From: Candidatus Latescibacterota bacterium
GTDB lineage: Bacteria > Latescibacterota > UBA2968 > GCA-2709665
Assembly: GCA_021295655.1 (NCBI GenBank)
Contig: JAGWBX010000028.1
Location: 1-64,000 of the forward strand
Direction: 5' to 3'
DNA length: 64,000 nucleotides
The translations under genes and the position numbers were made by a program. Shown here one piece after another: positions 8,682 to 17,353 of this stretch. The notes beneath the pieces were generated by a model. The model saw only the letters and a list, made by a program, of their open reading frames with translations, did no database searches and had not been told where the DNA came from. Positions within the stretch are counted from its first letter, which is position 1, and every line of letters starts with the position of its first letter.

Positions 8682-11027
8682 ATGCAGATCTCCGGCGACC
8701 GTGTCAGCCCGCCCTGGAGGCGGATGATCAGGCGACAGGGATGGTCGCTTGCGGTATGCGCGATGTTTGCGTGGGCCGGCCTGACGCAGGTGCAGGCCGG
8801 AGATAACGAAGCACTGGCCCGCGCAGAGGCGTTTTACAACCAGGCGGTTGCACGGGAGGCGGAGGGGGCATCCGCGCAGGCGGCCGAATTGTTTCAGTCT
8901 GCCATCGACGCTTACAACAAACACGCGCCTTCCTACGTGGGTCTTGGACACATCCATCTCGCACGGAGCGACCTGGATGCCGCCGAAGCGATGTTCCGGC
9001 AGGCGCTTCGCAAGAAGAAACGGTTTGCGCCGGCCTTCAACGGCCTGGGCCTCGTCTACGGGCGCCGGCCAAAAGCCCTTCGTCAGGCGATCGATGCGTT
9101 TCGGAACGCGCTCCGGGCGGATAAATCCTATGTTGAAGCGCAGTACAATCTGGCTGAGACGTACCGGCGATTCGGCAGCAGCGAAACGCTCGGCGCCTAC
9201 CGCAAGGTGGCTAAAATGGATTCCGGCCACCCGGACGCGCTGTTCCGGATCGGCGTGATTGAAGAATCGAAGGGCAAGTACGGGAAAGCCGAAAAAGCCT
9301 ACCTGAATCAGATTTCGGTGAACCCACACCACTACGAGGCCCGGTTACACCTTGGAATCGTCCTGAAACTGCAGGACCGGACCGATCAGGCAATCACTGA
9401 ACTGAAGCCGGTTGTCCGGAACACGAACCGGCACCAGCGGCGGGCGGTGCTGGAACTGGCGGATATCCACCAGAGGCGTCGGGATTTCGATCGTTCACAG
9501 GCGTTGTTCGAAGCCTATATCAACCGTCTGGAACCGGAGGAACAGCGGCTATACTACGATTTGAGCCTGGTTTCCAAACCTTCGGACGATTCCAGCAGCA
9601 GATCGCTGGACGAACTGAAGGTCGCGGCAGAGGAATTCTGGATCTGGCAGGACCCGGCGCCGGTATCGGCGGCAAATGAGAGGTTGGTAGAACATTATCG
9701 CCGCGTGGCCCTGGCAAGGGAGAAACACGGGGAGCACAAATTCCCATGGGACGATCGCGGGGAAGTTTACGTGCGTTTCGGGGAACCGGATCACGTCAGC
9801 CATTCCGGAGACGTCCGGTTCGAGACGGACCCCCGGGTGCTGGTGGTCAAGGAACGCCTGGTTGCGTCGGCGGGGGCGGCTGCGGCGAGGCTGATAATAG
9901 ACGAAGTCCAGTCCCAGGGAGAGGTTGCCCAGTCGTCCATACCGGGTCGGCCGGTCTCGTCCATACTGGGTCGGCCGGTCTATCCCGTGGGTGGCATATG
10001 GGAATACTGGATTTATACCGGCGTCGGGCAGGGCATCGAAATGACCTTCGTGCAACCGAATTTTCCCGGACCGTACGAGTTCGCGAGAATGCCTCTGGGC
10101 ACCGGTCGGATCACGAGAATCTGGCAGAGAATGAACCCCAAGACGGTGATGCTCAATCAGGTGGCCCGGCAGCCGGCCGCCTATCGGCCCACGTTTGCCA
10201 CGGGACCGCTGGACTTTTATTTCTACACGGCCTCGTTTCGGGGTGAGGATAACAAGACGGCGATGGAGGTCTATTACGGGATTCCAACCCGGGAACTGGC
10301 GTATCGCGACGGCCACCTCGGGCGGCTCGCGACCCTTGTCCGGGGCGTTGCTGTCTACGACGGCGACAACAGGCTCGTGCATCGTTCCGACGACGAGATG
10401 AACCTTCTGGCTTCCGGCGCGGTGGATACCTCTGCGGGGACATTCATTCCGGAGATAGATCGCTTGCTGTTGCCGCCGGGGGCCTACCGTGTGGACGTGC
10501 AGGTGATGGACCGTAATTCAGGCAGGACGCAGATATACAGGGAAGATCGCATCCTGAAGGCGTATCCGGCGGCGCCGCTTTCACTGAGCGAGGTGGAAAT
10601 GGGCGCTCGTATCCACGTGGCCGATCGGGGACGCTTCGTAAAGGGCGATATCGAAGTGATCCCTATGGCGTCCAGGGCGTACCGGCCTGGCGAACCGGTG
10701 TTCATATATTACGAGATTTACAACCTCGCACGAGACGAATTCGGGGCAACGCGATATCGCATTTCCTACCGGATTCGGTCTTTGCGCAGGACAAACGTGG
10801 GCGCGCGGATAATGGGCGGCCTGGGGCGGTTGATCGGGAAGCGCGAGGACGGCAACGTCATCAGCATCGAATACGATCATGTCGGAACCCGTCCGGACGA
10901 AAGGGCGTACCTCGAGCTGGACATGGGAACGACCGTACCGGGACGGCAACTGTTGACCATTATGGTCACCGACGAAAACAGCGGCCAGACGGGCCGGTCG
11001 GCCATCAGTTTCGACATACGACAATAA
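8682..11027 (+). CDS. Secreted TPR protein with GWxTD domain
   Basis: This protein is about 781 aa. The N-terminus is a signal peptide (RRQGWSLAVCAMFAWAGLTQVQA). ATGs at 8652, 8682 and 8724 all precede it; 8724 has GGAGG only 3 nt away, so the exact start is uncertain. Residues about 45-290 are TPR units (ARAEAFYNQAV, PSYVGLGHIHLARSDLDAAEAMF, PDALFRIGVIEESKGKYGKAE). The middle region carries the GWxTD signature environment (EEFWIWQDPAPVSAANERL, FPWDDRGEVYVRFGEPD, GGIWEYWIY). The C-terminal part is beta-rich. GWxTD proteins are periplasmic or cell-surface proteins of unknown function, common in Latescibacterota, Acidobacteria and relatives. A 24-bp tandem duplication lies at 9933-9980. The canonical Gly of GWxTD is replaced by Pro. 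Confidence 0.8.
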   Translation: MQISGDRVSPPWRRMIRRQGWSLAVCAMFAWAGLTQVQAGDNEALARAEAFYNQAVAREAEGASAQAAELFQSAIDAYNKHAPSYVGLGHIHLARSDLDAAEAMFRQALRKKKRFAPAFNGLGLVYGRRPKALRQAIDAFRNALRADKSYVEAQYNLAETYRRFGSSETLGAYRKVAKMDSGHPDALFRIGVIEESKGKYGKAEKAYLNQISVNPHHYEARLHLGIVLKLQDRTDQAITELKPVVRNTNRHQRRAVLELADIHQRRRDFDRSQALFEAYINRLEPEEQRLYYDLSLVSKPSDDSSSRSLDELKVAAEEFWIWQDPAPVSAANERLVEHYRRVALAREKHGEHKFPWDDRGEVYVRFGEPDHVSHSGDVRFETDPRVLVVKERLVASAGAAAARLIIDEVQSQGEVAQSSIPGRPVSSILGRPVYPVGGIWEYWIYTGVGQGIEMTFVQPNFPGPYEFARMPLGTGRITRIWQRMNPKTVMLNQVARQPAAYRPTFATGPLDFYFYTASFRGEDNKTAMEVYYGIPTRELAYRDGHLGRLATLVRGVAVYDGDNRLVHRSDDEMNLLASGAVDTSAGTFIPEIDRLLLPPGAYRVDVQVMDRNSGRTQIYREDRILKAYPAAPLSLSEVEMGARIHVADRGRFVKGDIEVIPMASRAYRPGEPVFIYYEIYNLARDEFGATRYRISYRIRSLRRTNVGARIMGGLGRLIGKREDGNVISIEYDHVGTRPDERAYLELDMGTTVPGRQLLTIMVTDENSGQTGRSAISFDIRQ
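9933..9980 (+). repeat. 24-bp in-frame tandem duplication inside the GWxTD gene
   Basis: TCGTCCATAC(C/T)GGGTCGGCCGGTC occurs twice head-to-tail (9933-9956 and 9957-9980) with one mismatch. It adds eight residues (SSIPGRPV/SSILGRPV) without breaking the frame. Confidence 0.9.
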
Positions 11028-11036
11028 CTATCGTCC

Positions 11037-11070
11037 CCGGTTTGTAAGCCGCAACCACGTAACAAACCGG
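11037..11070. other. Intergenic 9-bp hairpin before glycerate kinase
   Basis: CCGGTTTGT (11037-11045) pairs with ACAAACCGG (11062-11070). The hairpin sits between the GWxTD stop and the glycerate kinase ribosome site. It could be an mRNA-end or leader structure; there is no T-run. Confidence 0.35.
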
Positions 11071-11095
11071 TTTGCGGATTCCAGGAGCAATGGAC

Positions 11096-12439
11096 ATGCG
11101 GGAGTTCACGGTTGCCAGGATGCGCGGTGACGCGGCGTCAATCTTTGACAGGGCCGTGGCGGCCGTGGACGCGCAGGAATGCGTGAAGCGTTTCGTGAAA
11201 CTGCAGGGACGGACGCTTCGGATCGGAGGGGTGGACTACGATCTCGAATCCTTCGAACGGGTGCTGGTGGTGGGAACCGGAAAGGCGTCGCCCCGGATGG
11301 GTGTGGCGCTGGAGGAAGCGTTGGGCGACCGGATTTCGGACGGGGTCATCAATACCAAGTACGAGCATTCGGAGCCGCTTCGCAGAATACGAACCGTGGA
11401 GTGCGGCCATCCGGTACCCGATGAAGCGGGTGTGGGCGGGACCCGGGAAATCCTGAAAGTTCTGGAGGCGGCGGACGACGGGACGCTGGTGATCTGCCTG
11501 ATTTCCGGCGGCGGGTCGGCGCTGATGCCGGCGCCGTCCGAGGGCATTACGCTGCAGGAAAAACAGGACACGACCCGGCTGCTTCTCGAGTGCGGCGCCA
11601 ATATCGTGGAGTTGAATGCGGTCCGCAAACATCTGTCCCGTGTAAAGGGAGGGGGTCTCGCCCGGTCGGCGTTTCCGGCCACGGTCGTGTCTCTCATGTT
11701 GTCGGACGTCATCGGCGATCCGATGGACGTGATCGCGTCGGGTCCAACGGTGCCCGATACGTCCACGTTCAAGACATGCGTGGAGGTCATTCAAAAGTAC
11801 GAGGTTTCGAATCGCCTCCCTGAAGCGGTTCGGGCGCGATTCGAAGCAGGTGCGGCAGGCGAGATCCCGGAGACGCCAAAACCTGGAGACGCCGTCCTGC
11901 AGAGATGTCACAACGTCATCGTCGGCAGCAACGGTCTGGCGGTGGCTGCTGCCGCCGACCGCGCCCGGGATCTGGGTTATAATACGCTCGTGTTGTCCAC
12001 GCGCCTGGAGGGTGAGGCTCGAGAGATCGCTCACGTCTATTCGGCAATCGGCAAGGAAATTCTTACGTCGGGGGCGCCTGTGGCGGCTCCTGCATGCGTG
12101 ATTGCGGGCGGCGAGACAACCGTTACCGTTCGGGGCAACGGCAAAGGAGGGCGCAACCAGGAACTGGTGCTTGCGGGCGCCATGCATCTGTCCGGATGGG
12201 AAGGTACGGTACTGTTCAGCGGCGGGACGGATGGAACCGACGGCCCCACGGACGCGGCCGGGGCGATCGCGGATGCCGAAACGATCGGGCGCGCACAATC
12301 TGCGGGGCTTTCCGCTATGGAATCGTTAAAGGACAACGACGCGTACCACTTCTTCAAGCCGCTGGGCGACCTGGTGATGACCGGCCCAACGGGAACCAAC
12401 GTCGCGGACGTGGCATTCGTCATGGTTGGGGCGACGTAG
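11096..12439 (+). CDS. Glycerate kinase (DUF4147/MOFRL family, glycerate 2-kinase type)
   Basis: This 447-aa protein has the two-domain layout of the glycerate 2-kinase/TtuD family, which phosphorylates glycerate with ATP in the cytoplasm. The N-terminal DUF4147 domain shows VLVVGTGKASPRMGVALEE, GHPVPDEAGVGGTREI, ISGGGSALMPAPSEGITL, NAVRKHLSRVKGGGLA and LSDVIGDPMDVIASGPTVPD. The C-terminal MOFRL domain shows ACVIAGGETTVTVRGNGKGG, RNQELVLAGA and FSGGTDGTDGPTDAAGA. The ATG at 11096 has AGGAG 8 nt upstream; the ATG at 11090 and the track's TTG at 11072 are less well placed. Glycerate kinases link sugar-acid catabolism to glycolysis, which fits the uronate-type genes further along. Confidence 0.92.
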   Translation: MREFTVARMRGDAASIFDRAVAAVDAQECVKRFVKLQGRTLRIGGVDYDLESFERVLVVGTGKASPRMGVALEEALGDRISDGVINTKYEHSEPLRRIRTVECGHPVPDEAGVGGTREILKVLEAADDGTLVICLISGGGSALMPAPSEGITLQEKQDTTRLLLECGANIVELNAVRKHLSRVKGGGLARSAFPATVVSLMLSDVIGDPMDVIASGPTVPDTSTFKTCVEVIQKYEVSNRLPEAVRARFEAGAAGEIPETPKPGDAVLQRCHNVIVGSNGLAVAAAADRARDLGYNTLVLSTRLEGEAREIAHVYSAIGKEILTSGAPVAAPACVIAGGETTVTVRGNGKGGRNQELVLAGAMHLSGWEGTVLFSGGTDGTDGPTDAAGAIADAETIGRAQSAGLSAMESLKDNDAYHFFKPLGDLVMTGPTGTNVADVAFVMVGAT

Positions 12440-12515
12440 GCGGATGAAACGCCATCAGGCGCGTCCGGATTGGGAAACGTGTTGGCTCAGGCTTTTCCCG
12501 GGACCCGGCCTGGCT

Positions 12516-13403
12516 TCAGGTCTCCGTATTGACAATGGCGACGCCGATCCCCACCATGAGCACGCTGATCAGAAGCGTCGCCGAGATCGCCTCTCCCAGC
12601 AGCACGGCGCTGAACACGACGCCCACGACGGGTGTAACGAAACCGAACACCCCGAGGCGACTGGCTCTATAGCGTCGCAGGAGCGTTACCGAAACCAGAA
12701 AACAGAAACCGGCAACCACGAGACCCTGGTAGATGATCGCACTGGCGATGCCCGGGCTGATCACAGCGGTATTCAGGTCCTCCAGCAGGGCACTCAGCAG
12801 AATGAACACCGGCAGGCTGAGCGCGGCCTGCCATAGAAGAAGACGGGCGGGATGGATGTATTGGGTCAGTTTCTTGGTATAGACCTGCCTGGCGCCAAGC
12901 AGCAGACCGCTCGTCAGAACCATCACGTCTCCCGGCAGATAGCCGAGGCGTCCACCGGTCATGCTTTCAACGAACACGAGCACCACACCCGCAAAGGAGA
13001 GGGTCATTCCTGCAATCTTGAGGCTGCTTAGCCGGTCTCCAGGCATGAACAGGTGGGCGAACACCGCTGTAAAAAACGGGTACGTGGATATAAAGACGGT
13101 CGACCGGCCGGCCGTCGTTATATTCGTGCCGGCATTGAGCAGATAGATTTGCGCGACAAAAAGCAGAACCAGCTGAAACAGACCTCGTCTTTCGCCCGGT
13201 CCGGGCCGGAGTGGGACGCCGGAGAAGAACGCCCACGGGATTAAAGCCAACCCGCCCAGAAGAAAGCGGGCGGCCGCCAGCGCCAGCGGCGGAAGGCCGT
13301 CCAGAGCGATTTTGATGGCAATGGAGTTGCCTCCCCACAGGACGGCGGTGAGCAGGGCGAGGCTGCCGGCCTGAAGGGTCAGGCGTTCGTTGAGCACGTT
13401 CAC
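12516..13403 (-). CDS. EamA/DMT-family transporter (drug/metabolite exporter)
   Basis: About 295 aa with ten predicted membrane helices in two EamA repeats. Repeat 1 includes LTAVLWGGNSIAIKIALDG and AAARFLLGGLALIPWAFF. Repeat 2 includes GDVMVLTSGLLLGARQVYTK and SRLGVFGFVTPVVGVVFSAV, ending LLGEAISATLLISVLMVG. The ORF track extends 200 residues too far upstream. A GTG at 13403 overlaps the upstream stop as GTGA (GTG at 13397 is an alternative), implying translational coupling to the DUF1648 gene. DMT exporters move small metabolites across the inner membrane; the substrate is unknown. It converges with glycerate kinase. Confidence 0.85.
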   Translation of the reverse strand: MNVLNERLTLQAGSLALLTAVLWGGNSIAIKIALDGLPPLALAAARFLLGGLALIPWAFFSGVPLRPGPGERRGLFQLVLLFVAQIYLLNAGTNITTAGRSTVFISTYPFFTAVFAHLFMPGDRLSSLKIAGMTLSFAGVVLVFVESMTGGRLGYLPGDVMVLTSGLLLGARQVYTKKLTQYIHPARLLLWQAALSLPVFILLSALLEDLNTAVISPGIASAIIYQGLVVAGFCFLVSVTLLRRYRASRLGVFGFVTPVVGVVFSAVLLGEAISATLLISVLMVGIGVAIVNTET

Positions 13404-14023
13404 GGCGCCGGTGTCCGATTGGCGGGGAAGCGACGGCGAACGAGAACATAGCCGATACCCAGCGGCACGAGAAACCACGCCAACTGCAGCGTGCCCGCCG
13501 CTGTACCTGCCTGCCCGAACGCCCCGCAGAGGATCAGGACGTTGCAGACGTAAGCAGGCGCGGGTGGTGCGCAGGAAACGCCGATCCGCTGGAGGAGACG
13601 ATCGAACCGCGCGGGGCGAATGCTCTTGAGGTGGTTTCCAACGAGGATGGCGGCCAGTGAAAGCAGGCCTGCAAAGAGGTTCGTCCCACGGTCGATCCAC
13701 CCCAGCCCGATGCCCAGCAACAGGAGGTGGCTGTATCCGAACAGAAGGACCGCGCCGTTCCGGAACGGATCGTAGAGGCCGACGTCCTTCAATTGACGCA
13801 CGCGGTTTCTGTCGACATAAGGGATCAAGCGAAAGAAGAGATAGACGAGGGTCATTGCGCCGGGATGCAGAAAAACGCCTGCGCGTTTGTTCAACTCGGC
13901 GTCGATCCGTCCGAACGCGTCCCAGTGTACCGGTATCCGTTCCGGAAGATGGTCGTAGGCCAGGTAGCTCGCCAGAAGCGCGAGCAGGATACCGGCAATT
14001 GGATCCCGTTGAAGGATGTTCAT
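13400..14023 (-). CDS. DUF1648/SdpI-like inner-membrane protein
   Basis: This 207-aa protein starts at ATG 14023; the track ORF begins 44 codons earlier in a Pro/Arg-rich non-coding stretch. After a first helix (DPIAGILLALLASYLAY) comes the DUF1648 signature LPERIPVHWDAFGRIDAELNK. Helices follow at MTLVYLFFRLIPYV, LLFGYSHLLLLGIGLGWI, LFAGLLSLAAILVGNHL and near the C-terminus. SdpI-type proteins are membrane proteins known from immunity and signalling in Firmicutes; in most phyla the function is unknown. The C-terminal stop overlaps the EamA start (GTGA). Confidence 0.7.
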   Translation of the reverse strand: MNILQRDPIAGILLALLASYLAYDHLPERIPVHWDAFGRIDAELNKRAGVFLHPGAMTLVYLFFRLIPYVDRNRVRQLKDVGLYDPFRNGAVLLFGYSHLLLLGIGLGWIDRGTNLFAGLLSLAAILVGNHLKSIRPARFDRLLQRIGVSCAPPAPAYVCNVLILCGAFGQAGTAAGTLQLAWFLVPLGIGYVLVRRRFPANRTPAP

Positions 14024-14317
14024 GCTGGGAGGACCGGGGGGCCACGGGCGTGGACGTCGCGGGTCGGAGGATTCCGGTCGGAAGTCGCCGTTGGAGGCCG
14101 GGTTACTATTGTCGCCGTGAGATTGATGCGCCGGCGGGCAGCGCGGCTGGTACACCTGAGAATAGCAACCCGCCGCACCGCGTCAGGCGAATCGATAACC
14201 TCGGCATAATAAAGGGATTCCAGGAACATGTCAAGGTATTCAAGCGTGAACGGAACCGGAGCGAATTGTGGTCATCGGGGACGATTTCGGAATAACCTAT
14301 CAAATGGAGGCGGTCGG

Positions 14318-15949
14318 TTGAAACGGACGATTGCTGCAGTCTGTTGCCTGGTTCTCTGGTGTGAGGGCGCAACTGCCAGGGACTTTCTGGCGGAAATCGG
14401 CGCCCATGGTGCTCACGGACGAGCCGATTCCGCGCTGGTCACGGCCCGGCTGTTCGCGAAGACATTTCCGGACAGCGCGAACGCTCACGGCGTCCTCGGC
14501 ATGGTATACGCGCAGTTGGGGCAGCCGGAAGGCGCAGTCGAGGCCTTTGAGACGGCGATTGATCTTGGGCCGAATCTTGAAGCACCGTACGACGCGCTGT
14601 TCAGGATCCATGCACAACTAAACCGGGGTCGCGAAGCGCTGGACGTATTGAACCGGGGATTAACGCAGATTCCGAATTCCGTACTCCTGCTGATGGACAG
14701 GGCGATACTCTATCAGGAGGCCGGCAATCCAGGTCTGGCGGTACAGGACCTCAGAGCCGCGATTTCGCTGGATCCCGGAAATATCGAAGCCTACCAGTCT
14801 CTGGCGGGGCTGCATGTCGCGCTGAAGGACCCCAATAAGGCGCTTTCCGTTTTCGATGAGGGATTGAAGAACAACCCTGAAAGCGTCGTCCTGATGATCA
14901 ATCAGGGGCAGATCTACGGGGCGTTGGGTAAACCTCAGGAAGCGAATCAACTGTACGAACGCGCGATAATGGTGCTGGAGAAGGAACTCGAGAAGAATCC
15001 GAACGATGTTTCGCTGCTGGTTAACAAGGGCGCCATTTACCATTCGATGCGGCGGACCGCGTCAGCCTTCGCCGCATACCGGCAGGCTGCTTCTATAGCG
15101 CCGGACGACCCTGAGGTGCATCGTTCCATGGGTCAGATGGCGGCCGAGGTGGACTCGCTGGACGTTGCGCGGAAAGCCTGGGAGAAGGTGTCTCAGTTGG
15201 AGCCACGTGATCTGGATACACGATCAGCGCTCGCGCGGCTGTATACGGTTCAGCAGGAATGGGACCTCGCGCTGAACGAGTATCGGTTACTCCTGGAGAT
15301 AGCGCCTGAGTCGCAACGTGCGCGTCTCGAGTACGGTGTCGCGCAGGTTTATCTGCAGAAGGGCGACATGGCGCAGGCAAAGACGGCACTGGAAGCAGCG
15401 ATCAGTTCGAACCCGAACGTCCTGGAGCCTTACGGTGATCTTGCCCTGATCTACGCGGGACAGCAGGACCTGGACTCGGCCATTGTGGTCTACAACAGGG
15501 CATTGGCGGTGGATTCCACGAATGCTGGCGTTCTCTTCAACATCGGTCTTGCCCGAACGTCGAGGCGGGAGTTCGATCAGGCCAAGCGTGCCTTCGAAAA
15601 AGCCCTTGTATACAGCCCGAACGAAGAAATCGCGGGCGCGGCACAGATGAAAATTGACGAAATCGAGGGGATACAGTCGGGAAAGCTCTGGGCGTACCAT
15701 ATTCTCGTGGAAACCGAAGTGGAGGCCCGGGAAATCCTGAATAAGCTCAAGTCGGGCGAGGATTTCAGAGTACTTGCGCGCCAGCACTCCAGCGATTCCT
15801 CTGCGGAAACCGGGGGCGACCTGGGGTTCTTTTCGCCAGGCGATTTGAATCCGGCGTTTGAGGAAGCGGTGCTGAAATTGCGGGTGGGTGAGACCAGCGG
15901 GGTCGTTCATACACCCCTGGGTTATCACATTATCAGGCGGCTGAACTGA
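14318..15949 (+). CDS. Exported TPR protein fused to C-terminal parvulin peptidyl-prolyl isomerase
   Basis: The TTG at 14318 is preferred, with AATGGAGG 7 nt upstream, and immediately encodes a signal peptide (KRTIAAVCCLVLWCEGATA); the track start at 14228 lacks this. The 543-aa product has about ten TPR units over residues 30-440 (ANAHGVLGMVYAQLGQPEGA, EAYQSLAGLHVALKDPNKA, GVLFNIGLARTSRREFDQAK). Residues about 455-543 are a parvulin rotamase domain: AYHILVETEVEAREILNKL, SGEDFRVLARQHSSDSSAE, GGDLGFFSPGDLNPAFEEAV and HTPLGYHIIRRLN. Parvulins catalyse proline isomerisation and assist outer-membrane protein folding in the periplasm. The TPR-parvulin order is unusual; SurA and PrsA place other chaperone domains around parvulin. 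Its stop overlaps the next gene (TGATG), so it is translationally coupled to the glycosyltransferase. Confidence 0.85.
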   Translation: MKRTIAAVCCLVLWCEGATARDFLAEIGAHGAHGRADSALVTARLFAKTFPDSANAHGVLGMVYAQLGQPEGAVEAFETAIDLGPNLEAPYDALFRIHAQLNRGREALDVLNRGLTQIPNSVLLLMDRAILYQEAGNPGLAVQDLRAAISLDPGNIEAYQSLAGLHVALKDPNKALSVFDEGLKNNPESVVLMINQGQIYGALGKPQEANQLYERAIMVLEKELEKNPNDVSLLVNKGAIYHSMRRTASAFAAYRQAASIAPDDPEVHRSMGQMAAEVDSLDVARKAWEKVSQLEPRDLDTRSALARLYTVQQEWDLALNEYRLLLEIAPESQRARLEYGVAQVYLQKGDMAQAKTALEAAISSNPNVLEPYGDLALIYAGQQDLDSAIVVYNRALAVDSTNAGVLFNIGLARTSRREFDQAKRAFEKALVYSPNEEIAGAAQMKIDEIEGIQSGKLWAYHILVETEVEAREILNKLKSGEDFRVLARQHSSDSSAETGGDLGFFSPGDLNPAFEEAVLKLRVGETSGVVHTPLGYHIIRRLN

Positions 15950-17224
15950 TGACCGGACGTTTTGCCGGAATGGGCGACGAGGCCTCTGGATCGTCGCCCG
16001 TTTTGTACGCGGGTAAGGGCGCGAGAAGGACCAAAGTGCTTTTTCTAACCGGTTGTACGGGGCGGGGAGGAGCCGGTAACAGTCTCTTCTACCTGTTGAA
16101 ACATCTCGATCCCGCCGCGCTCGAGCCCCTGGTCGTCATGCCCAACGAAGGCGTGTTGAAAAGCAGGCTTGAGGAGATCCGGGTGCCATACCGTATCGAA
16201 CCCCGGTTGAAGGAGCGCCTGGCGGAGATGCGGTTCCGGGGCCGGAACCGCATCTGCACAACGGCGTCGGTGATTCTGAACGCGATCGACGGCATACGGT
16301 TTACGTTCGATCTGGTTCGCATGGGCGCCCGGGAGAATGTAGGGGGTGAAGTTAATGGGCACAGTGGCCGGTGCGGTGTGCGGCACTCCGGTCATCTGGC
16401 ACTGCCGCACACTTTACGGAAAGACCTTCAGAGGATGGTTTTTCAACAGGCTTGCGCGCTCTGCGAGCGTGGCAAGAATTGTCGCGGTATCCGAGGCGTG
16501 CGCGGAAAATTTCCCGTCAGTAAAAGAAAAGGTCCAGGTTGTGTACAATGGCGTGGACCTGGTCAGTTTCAATCCTGAAACCGTTCAGGGGTGTGTGCGC
16601 AGGATGTACCGTATTGGCCCGGACGAAGTGGTTCTGGGATTCGTCGGGCGAATTGTCGAGTGGAAGGGCATCGATACCCTGCTGTCGGCGATGAAGCGTG
16701 TTCTGGCGCAACGCAAGGACGTCGTCCTGGTGGTTGTCGGCGGGAGCCCGCAGCGGTCGTTGGACCTCCTGGATCACTATCGACGCGAGGTGGCCAACGG
16801 GCGGTACTCGGGACGGGTCCTGTTTACGGGATTCCGTACCGACGTCCGTCCGTATCTGAAGGATATGGATGTCACGCTCGTACCATCCGTGGCGCCGGAC
16901 CCCTGTCCCCGAAGCGTTATCGAATCTCTGGCGCTTGGAACTCCGGTGGTCGGGTCTGCAACAGGCGGTGTCCCGGAGTTGATCAGGGATGGTTACAACG
17001 GATTCCTGGTGAAGCCGAACGACGCCTCGGGTCTCGCGGATGCCATCCTCAGGGTGATCGAGAACAGGGAATTGCGACGGCGAATGGGTTCGGCTGCCCG
17101 CGTTTCGGCGGTTCAGGGGCACGACGCTGTAGAAGTAGCCCGGCGAATACAGGAAATCATCCTTGAAACGCTTCGCGCGTCGCGTCCTCACGCGGGAGCA
17201 TTCCGCCTTGCTTTGAGCGGCTGA
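15949..17224 (+). pseudogene. GT4-family glycosyltransferase, frameshifted
   Basis: Two overlapping frames encode one GT-B glycosyltransferase. Frame 1 (15949 to about 16340) has the N-terminal Rossmann half: TKVLFLTGCTGRGGAGNSLF, YLLKHLDPAALEPLVVMPNEG. Frame 2 (from 16346 to 17224) has the rest: TVAGAVCGTPVIWHCRTLYGK, SEACAENF, VVYNGVDLVSFNP, LGFVGRIVEWKGIDTLL, a D-x7-E donor motif (PDPCPRSVIE) and SLALGTPVVGSATGGVPELI. Frame 2 has a TAG at 16340 and frame 1 runs out of homology there, so a frameshift, perhaps with a few lost codons, occurred at about 16330-16350. It may be decay or assembly error. If intact it would transfer sugar from a nucleotide donor to a glycan or lipid. It is coupled (TGATG) to the TPR-parvulin gene. 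Confidence 0.8.
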
Positions 17225-17353
17225 TCCCGTCTCCGTCCGGCGCCGCGCTGCTTTTTCTTTCGAACGTTCAATATGCACAGCGGGTTGGTTTGTTTCGTGG
17301 CACGCCTTTCGCTGGTCTTCTACTTATTGCCTCATGAAGAAATATGATTCGAA

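Noticed and set aside
16330-16350. Programmed ribosomal frameshift in the GT4 gene
   Set aside because: No slippery heptamer is seen and GT4 enzymes are not known to use one; decay or error is more likely.
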